DNA of 64,000 nt from positions 62,001-126,000 of the forward strand of contig ONEB01000004.1 of the NCBI GenBank assembly GCA_900316745.1, given 5' to 3'. This stretch comes from an uncultured Eubacteriales bacterium (GTDB lineage Bacteria; Bacillota; Clostridia; Oscillospirales; Oscillospiraceae). The notes beneath the pieces were generated by a model. That model was given only the letters and a program-made list of their open reading frames with translations. It ran no database searches and was not told where the DNA came from. Positions 25,795 to 33,873 of this stretch are shown here, in pieces. The first letter of the stretch is position 1; each line of letters opens with the position of its first letter. The position numbers and the translations under genes were made by a program.

Positions 25795-25816
25795 CCCGCG
25801 CGGAAAGGGCTAAAAT
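25788..25816 (+). promoter_or_regulatory. Promoter of the YoaK-type gene
   Basis: A perfect TTGACA, a 17-bp spacer and TAAAAT lie 32 bp before the ATG. It is back-to-back with the methyltransferase promoter, sharing the seven bases TTGACAA as -35. Confidence 0.85.
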
Positions 25817-25847
25817 GATCGGCAGTTTTATGCAATCGGAGGCGGCC

Positions 25848-26573
25848 ATGGACGCATCGGCGCGGCGTGAGGACGCGATCTTCCTCACATGTGAAAAATA
25901 CAGGATCTTCGAGCTGCTGATCTGCGCGGCGGGCATGATGGGCGCGTACACGTTCAACCTGCGCGGCGGGGTCTTCTGCAACGCGCAGACGGCAAACGTG
26001 GTGCTCATGGCGCTGGAGTTCGGGCACGGCCGCTGGGCGGGCGGGTTTTACTACCTGATCCCGATCAGCGCGTATCTGCTGGGCGCGGTGATCTCCGAGG
26101 TGCTGCCCTCGGGCATCCGGGCGCGGCGGTTCCTCCGGTGGGACACCTATCTGATCGCGTTTGAGATGCTCGCGCTCTTCGGCATCGGGTTCATCCCGCT
26201 CTCGGCGCCGGTGCAGATCGTGCAGGTCATGATCAACTTCCTCTGCTCCATGCAGTACAACACGTTCCGGCAGGCGGAGGGCATCCCGATGGCGACGACG
26301 TTCGTCACGAATCACATCCGTCAGACGGGCATCTGGCTCGTCAAGGGCGTGCGCAAGCGTGACGGCGCGGCGCTCCGACGCAGCGCGCGGCACCTCGGCA
26401 TGGTGTCGGTGTTCTTCCTCGGCGGGCTGCTGCTCACGCTCGTTTGCCCGGCGCTCGGCGCAAGGGCGATCTGGCTTGCGCTCGTGCCGCTGGGCGTGAC
26501 GCTCGCCGTGCTCCTGCGCGCGGATCTCGTTGCGGAGAAGCAGCTGTTTGACTTAAAACCGCATGGTCATTGA
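25848..26573 (+). CDS. YoaK/DUF1275 family membrane protein
   Basis: A roughly 241-residue integral membrane protein with about six TM helices. It carries the family hallmarks GGVFCNAQTANVVLMAL near the start and CSMQYNTFR...MATTFVTNHIRQ in the middle. The function of DUF1275 is not established; a transporter-like role is assumed. The ATG at 25848 has GGAGG 5-6 nt upstream, and the earlier in-frame TTG is the promoter -35. The pyruvate-kinase-like gene follows at 12 bp. Confidence 0.87.
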   Translation: MDASARREDAIFLTCEKYRIFELLICAAGMMGAYTFNLRGGVFCNAQTANVVLMALEFGHGRWAGGFYYLIPISAYLLGAVISEVLPSGIRARRFLRWDTYLIAFEMLALFGIGFIPLSAPVQIVQVMINFLCSMQYNTFRQAEGIPMATTFVTNHIRQTGIWLVKGVRKRDGAALRRSARHLGMVSVFFLGGLLLTLVCPALGARAIWLALVPLGVTLAVLLRADLVAEKQLFDLKPHGH

Positions 26574-26585
26574 GGAGGCATTCCT

Positions 26586-27566
26586 ATGATAGATATTTTC
26601 GCCACACTGGGTCCCGCGTGCGCCGATGCGGACACGCTGGAAACGATGCTGCGCCGGGGCATGACCGGCGTGCGGCTGAATCTCTCGCACGTCACGCTCG
26701 TCGAGTCGGCGGCGTGGGTCTCCGCGCTCATCGAGGCGGGCGGGCGCTGCGGCGTAAAGCCGAAGCTTCTGATTGACCTGCAGGGACCGGAGCTGCGCAT
26801 CGGCGCGCTGAAGGCGCCGCTGGAGCTGGTTCCGGGCGAGACGGTTTCGTTCGGCGCGGAGGGCATCCCCGTCGATGAGGCAATCCGCGCGGCGCTGAAG
26901 CCGGAGCAGGACGTGCTGCTGGACGACGGGAAGCTGCTGCTGCGCGTGCGCGCTGACGGCAGAGCCGACGTCCTGCGCGGCGGCACGCTCCACAGCCGCA
27001 AGAGCATCGCGCTGCCGGGCGTTGCGCTGAAGCTGCCCGCGCTGACCGGTGCCGATCTCAACAACATCGCGGCGGCGTCGGAGTACGGCGTCACGGGCGT
27101 GATGCAGCCCTTCGTGCGCTCGCGGGAGGACCTCGTCGCCGTGCGCCAGGCACTGCGCGACGCGGGCGCGGAGCAGCTCCGGCTCTATGCCAAGATCGAG
27201 AATCAGGCGGGGCTCAAGGCGCTGCCGGAGCTCGTGGGCGAGGCGGACGAGATCGTGATCGCCCGCGGCGACCTCGGCAACGCCGTGCCGCTGTGGGACC
27301 TGCCCGGCGTGCAGAAGCGCATCGCAAGCACCTGCCGCGCCGCTTACAGGCCGTTCATGGTCGTCACGCAGATGCTCGCCTCCATGGAGCACAGCCCCGT
27401 GCCGACCCGCGCCGAGGTTTCGGACATCTTCAACGCTATCCTCGACGGCGCGACCTCCGTCATGGTCACGGGCGAGACCGCTGTCGGCGACTACCCGGTC
27501 GAGACGATCACCTACCTGACGGAGACCGTCCAGGCAGCCGAAAGATACCTCGGCATAGGACCCTGA
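26586..27566 (+). CDS. Pyruvate kinase-like protein lacking the C-terminal domain
   Basis: The 326-residue protein matches the A and B domains of pyruvate kinase: ATLGPACADADTLETMLRRG, VRLNLSH, DLQGPELRIG, LLDDGKLLL, the catalytic-Lys motif YAKIENQAG, IARGDLG, VTQMLASM, PTRAEVSDIFNAILDG and VTGETAVGDYPVE. Usual enzymes have about 470-590 residues with a C-terminal allosteric domain; here the frame stops after the barrel, followed by a terminator. NFSHG is altered to NLSHV. It may be an unregulated or alternative-substrate kinase, so it is not named pyk. A strong SD (GAGGAGG) is present. Confidence 0.82.
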   Translation: MIDIFATLGPACADADTLETMLRRGMTGVRLNLSHVTLVESAAWVSALIEAGGRCGVKPKLLIDLQGPELRIGALKAPLELVPGETVSFGAEGIPVDEAIRAALKPEQDVLLDDGKLLLRVRADGRADVLRGGTLHSRKSIALPGVALKLPALTGADLNNIAAASEYGVTGVMQPFVRSREDLVAVRQALRDAGAEQLRLYAKIENQAGLKALPELVGEADEIVIARGDLGNAVPLWDLPGVQKRIASTCRAAYRPFMVVTQMLASMEHSPVPTRAEVSDIFNAILDGATSVMVTGETAVGDYPVETITYLTETVQAAERYLGIGP

Positions 27567-27581
27567 AGCCGAAAACAGCAT

Positions 27582-27624
27582 AACCGCCCCTGCAGGGCCT
27601 GTGTGCCTTGCAGGGGCGGTTTCC
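27582..27624 (+). terminator. Hairpin between pyruvate-kinase-like and dihydrouridine synthase genes
   Basis: A 13-bp GC-rich stem (27582-27594 with 27609-27621) lies between convergent genes. The T tract is short on both sides, so termination may be moderate. Confidence 0.65.
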
Positions 27625-27628
27625 ATGA

Positions 27629-28588
27629 TTATACCATATAGAATCCCGGATGCTCCCGCACGGGGCAGCTGGCGAACAGCATGCGCACGGCGGCTTCGTA
27701 GTCAGGGAGCGTTGTCGCCTTGCGGATGGCTTTTAACGGCTTTGCCGGGTTCTCGAACGAGCAGCCGAGGTAGCGCCACGCCTCCTTCATGCGAAAGAGG
27801 GCCGCGCGCCGATCCGGGATGCGCTCGCGCGTCAGGGCATAGAGCGTGTCGTGGAATGCGCGCAGCTCGGCTGCCGTCGGCGGCGCGCCGGTGGTCAGCT
27901 CCGTGATCAGCCCCGGGTTTGCCGCGAGTCCGCGCCCGACCATGATGCGCTTTAGCGTCGGGAACCGCGCCCTGAGCGCCTCTGCCGACGGGACGTCAAA
28001 TACGTCGCCGTTGTAGCAGACCGGCGCATGGCTGTGAGAGAGCGCATACTGAAACGCCTCGAGATCCGGCGTGCCGGCATACTGCTGCGTCATGATCCGC
28101 GCGTGGACGATCAGCTCCGTCACGGGGTAGCGGTTATAGAGCTCCACGAGGGCGGGAAACTCCGCCGCGCTGTCGCGCCCCAGCCGCGTCTTGATCGAGA
28201 TGGGGAGGGGGCTTCGTTCAAAGATGCCGTCGAGCATGCGCTCTAAGAGTTCGCGCTCTGCGAGCAGGCCCGCGCCCTTTTTCTTCGCCGTCACGGTGCC
28301 GGAGGGGCAGCCGAGGTTCAGGTTGACCTCCGTGTAGCCAAGGTCGCGGATCGCGCCCGCCATCCAGATGAAGTCCTCGGGGTCGTTTCCCATCAGCTGC
28401 GGGATCACGTTCAGCCCCGCGTTGTGCTTTGGATCCAGCTCGCGCATCTCCCGCGCCGCCAGCGTGCGGCTCGACGTGGTGGATAAAAACGGCGTGTAGT
28501 ACCGCTGGCACGGCTGAAAGTGCCGCGCCTGAGCCTGCCGGAACAGGTCGCCCGTCACGCCCTCCATCGGCGCACATTCGTAAATCAT
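27629..28588 (-). CDS. tRNA-dihydrouridine synthase family protein
   Basis: A flavin-dependent reductase of uridine in tRNA. The 319-residue TIM-barrel protein starts MIYECAPMEGVTG (FMN site) and has NLNLGCPSGTVTAKKKGAGLL with the catalytic Cys, ISIKTRLG, ELIVHARIMTQQY, YNGDVFD and RIMVGRGLAANP. These are Dus motifs in order. The ATG at 28588 has a GGGAG SD; the longer upstream frame is rejected. It is divergent from the E2-like gene. Confidence 0.92.
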   Translation of the reverse strand: MIYECAPMEGVTGDLFRQAQARHFQPCQRYYTPFLSTTSSRTLAAREMRELDPKHNAGLNVIPQLMGNDPEDFIWMAGAIRDLGYTEVNLNLGCPSGTVTAKKKGAGLLAERELLERMLDGIFERSPLPISIKTRLGRDSAAEFPALVELYNRYPVTELIVHARIMTQQYAGTPDLEAFQYALSHSHAPVCYNGDVFDVPSAEALRARFPTLKRIMVGRGLAANPGLITELTTGAPPTAAELRAFHDTLYALTRERIPDRRAALFRMKEAWRYLGCSFENPAKPLKAIRKATTLPDYEAAVRMLFASCPVREHPGFYMV

Positions 28589-28693
28589 GATCCGCACTCC
28601 CTTTCTTACCGTCGGTATTGTATCACAACCTGAGACTTTTTTCGACACTTTTCACAAAAAGCTGCAAACGGTGCGGATATCCCGGGAAAAAAG

Positions 28694-28722
28694 TTGAAAA
28701 TTTTGTAGGATTATATTAGAAT
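28694..28722 (+). promoter_or_regulatory. Promoter of the E2-like acyltransferase gene
   Basis: TTGAAA, a 17-bp spacer and TAGAAT lie about 48 bp before the ATG, in an AT-rich gap between divergent genes. Confidence 0.7.
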
Positions 28723-28770
28723 AAATCGAATAACCTGCGCGCACCGGGCGCGCGGAGAGGAGAACATGCT

Positions 28771-29655
28771 ATGACAGCCAAACGCCGCTTTGGAGACCGC
28801 AGGGACGGACGCTGGGTGCGCGACGTGCCGGGTTTGCAGACGATCATGGGCCACATGATGGTCAACCGCACCGACGCGGAGGTCTATATCAACGAGCAGC
28901 TCGACTGCACGGAGCTGCTGAAATACATCGAGCGCAAGAACGCGGAGCATCCGGAGTTTAAGACGACGCTGTTCCAGTGCCTCGTGCTGTCGGTGGCGCG
29001 CATGGTGCGCGAGCGGCCGAAGATGAACCGCTTCGTCGCGGGCAGACGCACCTATGAGCGCGACGAGATCACGCTCAGCTTCGTCGTCAAGCGCCGCTTT
29101 GCCGACAACGGCGGGGAGTCGCTCATGGTCTACAAGGCGCACGACGACGACGTGATCGACACGCTCAGCCGCAAGATCGTCGGCGACGTGAAGGAGACGC
29201 GCAAGAGCGAGACCTCCACCGGCGGCATTGACGCCACGGTCGATGCGTTTGCGAAGATCCCACGCCTGCTGCTCATGTTTGTGATCCGCGTGATCCGCTG
29301 GCTGGACTTCTGGGGCATGGTGCCGAAAGCGCTCACCGAGGGCGACACGAACTTCACGTCCGTGCTGCTCACAAACCTCGGCAGCATCCAGTGCGACGCG
29401 ATCTATCACCACCTGAACAACTACGGCACGAACAGCATCGTCGTCTCCGTCGGCACGATTCACAAGGCCGAGCTCGTCATGCCCGACGGGCACAAGGAGA
29501 TCCGCGACGTCGTGAACATCGGCGCGACGGTGGACGAGCGCATCGGCGACGGGTTCTATTTTGCCCGCAGCCTGAAGCTCGTAAAATACATTTTTGCGCA
29601 TCCCGAGCTGCTGGATCAGCCCCTGGGCGAGCCGAGCGGCTACGATTATAAATGA
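28771..29655 (+). CDS. Stand-alone 2-oxoacid dehydrogenase E2-like (CAT-fold) protein
   Basis: The 294-residue protein resembles the catalytic domain of dihydrolipoamide acyltransferases (chloramphenicol acetyltransferase fold): VLLTNLGSIQCDAIYHHL in the middle and IGATVDERIGDGFYFARSLKLVKYIFAHPELL at the end. There is no lipoyl or E3-binding domain. The active-site motif DHRxxDG reads DERIGDG (255-261), so the catalytic His is Glu256. An amphipathic Phe/Leu/Ile-rich stretch (about 168-182) is also present. Loss of His argues against classical E2 chemistry; it may be a different acyltransferase or a structural protein. An acyl-CoA-ligase-like gene follows. Confidence 0.78.
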   Translation: MTAKRRFGDRRDGRWVRDVPGLQTIMGHMMVNRTDAEVYINEQLDCTELLKYIERKNAEHPEFKTTLFQCLVLSVARMVRERPKMNRFVAGRRTYERDEITLSFVVKRRFADNGGESLMVYKAHDDDVIDTLSRKIVGDVKETRKSETSTGGIDATVDAFAKIPRLLLMFVIRVIRWLDFWGMVPKALTEGDTNFTSVLLTNLGSIQCDAIYHHLNNYGTNSIVVSVGTIHKAELVMPDGHKEIRDVVNIGATVDERIGDGFYFARSLKLVKYIFAHPELLDQPLGEPSGYDYK

Positions 29656-29861
29656 GAAAACGCCGGGAAAAAACGCCGCACACATCTTGACGGCATATTT
29701 TCCGCCTGTCTTCGGCTCCAAATCTCGAAATACACAAAGTATTCCTTCGATTTCTCGACTTCGTCAGTCGAAAAATCTGCTCGCCAATCTGTGCACTTCG
29801 ATTTCTCCGGCGCTTTCTCTTAGATGCTTATCCTTAAAAAATACAACAGAGGTAAACGAAA
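29656..29861 (+). other. Structured 206-bp intergenic region
   Basis: The gap between the E2-like and ligase genes contains short palindromic stretches (TCGA-centred, about 29725-29790) and no ORF of note. No clear promoter or terminator was seen. It could be a long untranslated spacer or part of a dispersed repeat; repetitiveness cannot be judged from this window. Confidence 0.4.
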
Positions 29862-31601
29862 ATGGAAACAATAACCGTCAAGACGCCGTGGGCGGCTCAC
29901 ATGGGCGAGGTCCCGATGCATCTCAGTTACTTCGAGGGCTCGATGTTCGACAAGGTCGCGGACATCGCCGCAAAGTACCCGCGCAACATCGCCTTTGACT
30001 TCATGGGCAAGAGCACCACCTACAAAAAGATGGTGCAGGAGATCGAGCGCTGCGCCCGCGCGCTGAAGACCATCGGCGTCCGCGAGGGCGACAAGGTCAC
30101 CATCGCCATGCCGAACTGCCCGCAGGCGATCTACATGTTTTACGCCGTTAACCGCGTCGGCGCGATCGCGAACATGATTCACCCGCTCTCCGCGGAAAAG
30201 GAGATCGAGTTCTACTTAAACGAGTCCGAGTCCGTCACGGCGATCACGCTCGACCAGTTCTACCACAAGTTCGAGCACATCCGCGCCAACACCAAGGTCG
30301 TGAACATCATCATCGCCTCCGTCGCGGATGCGCTCTCCAAGCCCATCAAGGCCGGCTATATGCTCACCGAGGGGCGCAAGATCAAGAAGATCCCCAAGGA
30401 AGCGCCCGTCATCCGCTGGAAGCAGTTCATGCGTCTCGCCGACGCCTGCTTCTATCAGTACGCCGTCGAGCGTAAGAGTGATGACCCCGCCGTAATCCTC
30501 TATTCCGGCGGCACCACCGGCACAACGAAGGGCATCGTCCTCTCGAACAAAAACTTCAACGCCCTCGGCCAGCAGGTCGTCGCCACGAACCCGATGTTCC
30601 GCCCCGGTGACCGCATGCTCGCCGCCATGCCGCTGTTCCACGGCTTCGGACTGGGCGTGTGCGTGCACACGATGCTCTCCCAGGGCGGCAGATGCATCCT
30701 CATCCCGCGCTTTACCGCCGAGAGCTATGCCAAGCAGATCACGAAATACCGCTGCAACTTCATCGCCGGCGTCCCGACGCTGTATGAGGCGCTCCTGCGC
30801 CTGAAGACGATGGACGGCGCGGACTTGAGCTGCCTCAAGGGCGTGTTCTCCGGCGGCGACAGCCTGTCCGTGGAGCTGAAGAAGAAGTTCGACAAGTTCC
30901 TCCGCGATCACAAGGCGACCATCCAGGTGCGCGAGGGCTACGGCACCACCGAGACCGTCACCGCCTGCTGCCTCACGCCGGTGAGCTACCACAAGGAGGG
31001 CAGCATCGGCATCCCGTTCCCGGACACCTATATCAAGATCGTTGAGCCCGGCACGGACAAGGAGCTCCCCTACGGCGAGGAGGGCGAGATTCTGCTCGCG
31101 GGTCCCACGGTCATGATGGAGTACATGAAGCACCCCGAAGAGACCGCCCAGACCCTGCGCCATCACGCGGACGGCCTGACCTGGGTCTACACCGGCGACC
31201 TCGGCGAGATGGACGAGGAGGGCTTTATCTACTTCAAGGGCAGAGCCAAGCGCATGATCATCTCCTCGGGCTACAACGTCTATCCCGGTCAGCTGGAGAA
31301 CATTCTCGACGCGCACGAGGCGGTGCAGATGAGCTGCGTCATCGGCGTGCCCGATCCCTATAAGATGCAGAAGGTCAAGGCGTTCGTCAAGCTCGCCGCC
31401 GGGTATCAGCCGACGGAGGAGACCCGGCAGATGCTCATGGACTACTGCCGCAAGCATATCGCCAAGTACGCCATGCCGTATGACATCGCGTTCAAGGAGG
31501 ACATGCCCAAGACACTCGTCGGCAAGGTCGCCTACCGCGTGCTGGAGGAAGAGGAGCTCAAAAAGATCGAGGAAGAGGCCAGGCAGACCGCGACCGTCTG
31601 A
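29862..31601 (+). CDS. AMP-dependent acyl-CoA synthetase/ligase-like protein
   Basis: The 579-residue ANL-superfamily enzyme has P-loop YSGGTTGTTKG, REGYGTTETVTACC (A5), WVYTGDLGEMDEEGF (A7), RAKRMIISSGYNVYPGQLE (A8) and the C-terminal catalytic Lys motif PKTLVGKVAYR (A10). It activates a carboxylate, probably a fatty or aromatic acid, as acyl-AMP and then a thioester; the substrate is unknown. SD AGAGG is present. Its neighbours (CAT-fold protein upstream, cytidylate-kinase-like protein downstream) suggest an acyl-transfer pathway. Confidence 0.9.
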   Translation: METITVKTPWAAHMGEVPMHLSYFEGSMFDKVADIAAKYPRNIAFDFMGKSTTYKKMVQEIERCARALKTIGVREGDKVTIAMPNCPQAIYMFYAVNRVGAIANMIHPLSAEKEIEFYLNESESVTAITLDQFYHKFEHIRANTKVVNIIIASVADALSKPIKAGYMLTEGRKIKKIPKEAPVIRWKQFMRLADACFYQYAVERKSDDPAVILYSGGTTGTTKGIVLSNKNFNALGQQVVATNPMFRPGDRMLAAMPLFHGFGLGVCVHTMLSQGGRCILIPRFTAESYAKQITKYRCNFIAGVPTLYEALLRLKTMDGADLSCLKGVFSGGDSLSVELKKKFDKFLRDHKATIQVREGYGTTETVTACCLTPVSYHKEGSIGIPFPDTYIKIVEPGTDKELPYGEEGEILLAGPTVMMEYMKHPEETAQTLRHHADGLTWVYTGDLGEMDEEGFIYFKGRAKRMIISSGYNVYPGQLENILDAHEAVQMSCVIGVPDPYKMQKVKAFVKLAAGYQPTEETRQMLMDYCRKHIAKYAMPYDIAFKEDMPKTLVGKVAYRVLEEEELKKIEEEARQTATV

Positions 31602-31618
31602 ATGAAACAGATTCAGCA

Positions 31619-31647
31619 TTGCCAAACGGAAAATCACGCGTTATAAT
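31619..31647 (+). promoter_or_regulatory. Promoter of the cytidylate-kinase-like gene
   Basis: TTGCCA, a 17-bp spacer and perfect TATAAT lie 30 bp before the ATG, so this gene can be expressed apart from the ligase. Confidence 0.85.
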
Positions 31648-31677
31648 AAAAGAAAGAGACAGACTGGAGGGAGCAAT

Positions 31678-32286
31678 ATGTCGAATTTTGTCATCACCAT
31701 CGGCAGACAGCACGGCAGCGGCGGCCGTTATATCGGCGAGGAGCTGGCGCGTGTGCTGAACATCCCGTGCTATGATTCCGAGCTCATTGCCGAGACCGCC
31801 CAGCAGAGCGGCTTCGCCGAGGGCTTTGTGCAGACGCACGAGGAGCAGCGCCCGACGAGCTTCCTCTATTCGCTCGTCACCGGCAGCGCCACGATCAGCG
31901 GCGACAAGCCCGTGAGCGTCCAGCTCTTCCAGGCGCAGAGCGAGGTCATCCGCTCGCTTGCTGCCAAGGGCAGCTGCATCATCATCGGCCGCTGCGCAAA
32001 CTACGTCCTGCGCAGTGAAAACGTCCGCACGGTGGATCTGTTTGTCCACGCGCCCATGTTCGCCCGTGTCGCGCGCATCTCCGAGCGCGATGAGCTCGAC
32101 GCTGCCGAGGCCGAAAAGATCATCAAGCAGACCGACAAGGCGCGCCAGGCGTATTATAACTTCTTCACCGGCGAGCGCTGGGGCGACGTGCAGAGCTATG
32201 ACCTCGCCGTCAACACCGCCGCCATCGGCATCCCCGGCGTCGTGGAGCTCGTCACGCAGTATCTCAAGCTCCGCGGCATGATCTGA
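31678..32286 (+). CDS. Cytidylate kinase-like family protein
   Basis: The 202-residue P-loop protein has GRQHGSGGRYIGEELA at the N-terminus, CIIIGRCANYVL in the centre and RARISERDEL/KARQAYYNFFTG-like LID features. It belongs to the cytidylate-kinase-like (AAK6/DUF-type) group common in Clostridia, distinct from the housekeeping Cmk, and its substrate is not established. SD GGAGG is present. A strong terminator follows. Confidence 0.86.
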   Translation: MSNFVITIGRQHGSGGRYIGEELARVLNIPCYDSELIAETAQQSGFAEGFVQTHEEQRPTSFLYSLVTGSATISGDKPVSVQLFQAQSEVIRSLAAKGSCIIIGRCANYVLRSENVRTVDLFVHAPMFARVARISERDELDAAEAEKIIKQTDKARQAYYNFFTGERWGDVQSYDLAVNTAAIGIPGVVELVTQYLKLRGMI

Positions 32287-32304
32287 GACACAAGAACATA
32301 CATA

Positions 32305-32334
32305 AAAACCACCCGGCTCAAGCCGGGTGGTTTT
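32305..32334 (+). terminator. Bidirectional terminator after cytidylate-kinase-like gene
   Basis: A 13-bp stem with TCAA loop includes AAAA/TTTT at its base. It separates convergent transcription units (this gene and the hexokinase operon). Confidence 0.92.
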
Positions 32335-32351
32335 GCTATGTGCGGATGATT

Positions 32352-33809
32352 TTACGCCCCGTGGAACCATGCTGCGACGGCGCTGCCGATGTAGGTGGCG
32401 TTTTCCACGCCCTTGCAGACGGCGAAGCACGCGCGCTCCTGCACGGTGAAGTCCTGCATGGCGAGCATCATGGCGTTGTGGATGCGCCAGCTGCGGTTGT
32501 ACACCGAGCCGTCCACGCAGGTGATGATGGGCTTGTAGCGGTCGGCGGGTCTGCCCACGAGCTCCGAGAGCGCGGAGACGGCGCACACGGCGAGATTCGC
32601 CGCGCGCAGGAACACGGCGCGGATGATCTGCCCCGCGGTCTCGCGGTCGTCGGCGTCTGCGTCCGCGAGCGCGTCGATGGCGCCGCTGTATTCCGGCTCG
32701 AGCTCAAAGGCGTCGCACGCGGCGGTGGAGAGCGTCTCGATGGCTTTTAGCTTCCCGGCGACGGCGGGGGAGAACAGCCCTGCATCCGCCCCGGCGTGAA
32801 GCGCAAGGCGGCACTGCTCGCCGAGATATCGGCCCGCGATCTGCTTTTCATAGAGGCACTTGCCCGGCGCGTCGGAGCCCGCATCAATCACGCGGTCGAA
32901 CGCTGAGAGCGTCACGTCGTTATAGAAGCCGGACTCGACGTTCACGAGCATGACTGTCTCGTCGTCCGGTCTGCCGAGCTTTTCGATCGCCCTGACCGGC
33001 AGCGGCAGACAGGTGTTCACGCCCGTGCCGAGCACCATGCCCGCAAAGGCTCCGCCGTAGCGCGGCGGGATCTCCGCGCGGCCGGTGAGCTGGGCGGCGA
33101 CGGTGTCGTTCAGGGCGGTGAAGTGCTTGCCCGTCACGCCGCGCTTTTTGAGCTCCGCTTCCAGGTCGGCGCAGAGCAGATGCCCCTCGCTGCCCGTGAT
33201 CCGGACCTCCTTCGTGAAGCCCTGCATGCGCACGTCGCGCTCCGGCGTCGGCTCAGCGGCGTAGCAGAAGCACACGCCCGCAAGGTCCGTGCCCTCCAGA
33301 CGGGGCGCAAGAAGATCGGCGCATTTTTTGACAAAGGTCTCCCACTTCACGGCGCGGCTCATGCCCGGCAGGGGCAGTTCCTCGCGCTGCTCGATCTCAA
33401 ACGCGCCGCGCGACCAGGTCACGACCGCGGCGCGCAGGTGCGAGCCCCCGATGTCCAGCACCGCGACCGGCACATTCTCCGGCACCTCACCCACGTCGGA
33501 GAGGTAGGTCGGCAGCATCGGCAGCCCGCCCGCCTCGCCGCGAAGACCCTTCTTCATGGCGGAGAGAATGCCGTCCGTCACGGCGTCATAGTCGATGTCG
33601 GCATAGAAATGACCGTTGCGGCGCATCAGATCGCGCACGCCGTCGCTGAACTCCGGCGGGGGCGCGTCAAGCTCGGTCTTCATGCGCGCCTGGTTGTAGA
33701 TCTGCTCTTTCGTGCGCACATGCGGATCGACGCCGCGCGGGATGATCTGCTGCCGGATCATGCCCTCCGGCAGGGGCTTTTCCTTTTTCTTGAAAAAGGG
33801 TAGTTTCAT
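32352..33809 (-). CDS. Hexokinase family protein
   Basis: A 485-residue sugar kinase of the eukaryotic-type hexokinase fold. It has VAVLDIGGSHLRAAVV (phosphate 1 motif), a LNDTVAAQL segment with the catalytic Asp, FAGMVLGTGVNTCL (phosphate 2), NVESGFY and a C-terminal CVDGSVYN adenosine-loop region. It presumably phosphorylates glucose or a related hexose. The N-terminus is Lys/Arg-rich (MKLPFFKKKEK). The ATG at 33809 has AGGAGG upstream. It is the last gene of an nfeD-SPFH-hexokinase operon, an unusual partnership. Confidence 0.87.
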   Translation of the reverse strand: MKLPFFKKKEKPLPEGMIRQQIIPRGVDPHVRTKEQIYNQARMKTELDAPPPEFSDGVRDLMRRNGHFYADIDYDAVTDGILSAMKKGLRGEAGGLPMLPTYLSDVGEVPENVPVAVLDIGGSHLRAAVVTWSRGAFEIEQREELPLPGMSRAVKWETFVKKCADLLAPRLEGTDLAGVCFCYAAEPTPERDVRMQGFTKEVRITGSEGHLLCADLEAELKKRGVTGKHFTALNDTVAAQLTGRAEIPPRYGGAFAGMVLGTGVNTCLPLPVRAIEKLGRPDDETVMLVNVESGFYNDVTLSAFDRVIDAGSDAPGKCLYEKQIAGRYLGEQCRLALHAGADAGLFSPAVAGKLKAIETLSTAACDAFELEPEYSGAIDALADADADDRETAGQIIRAVFLRAANLAVCAVSALSELVGRPADRYKPIITCVDGSVYNRSWRIHNAMMLAMQDFTVQERACFAVCKGVENATYIGSAVAAWFHGA

Positions 33810-33873
33810 AGGTTGAATCCTCCTGAAAAAAGTGCCCGGCGCAGACCGCGTCGGGCACGCGAGCTCGATTGTG

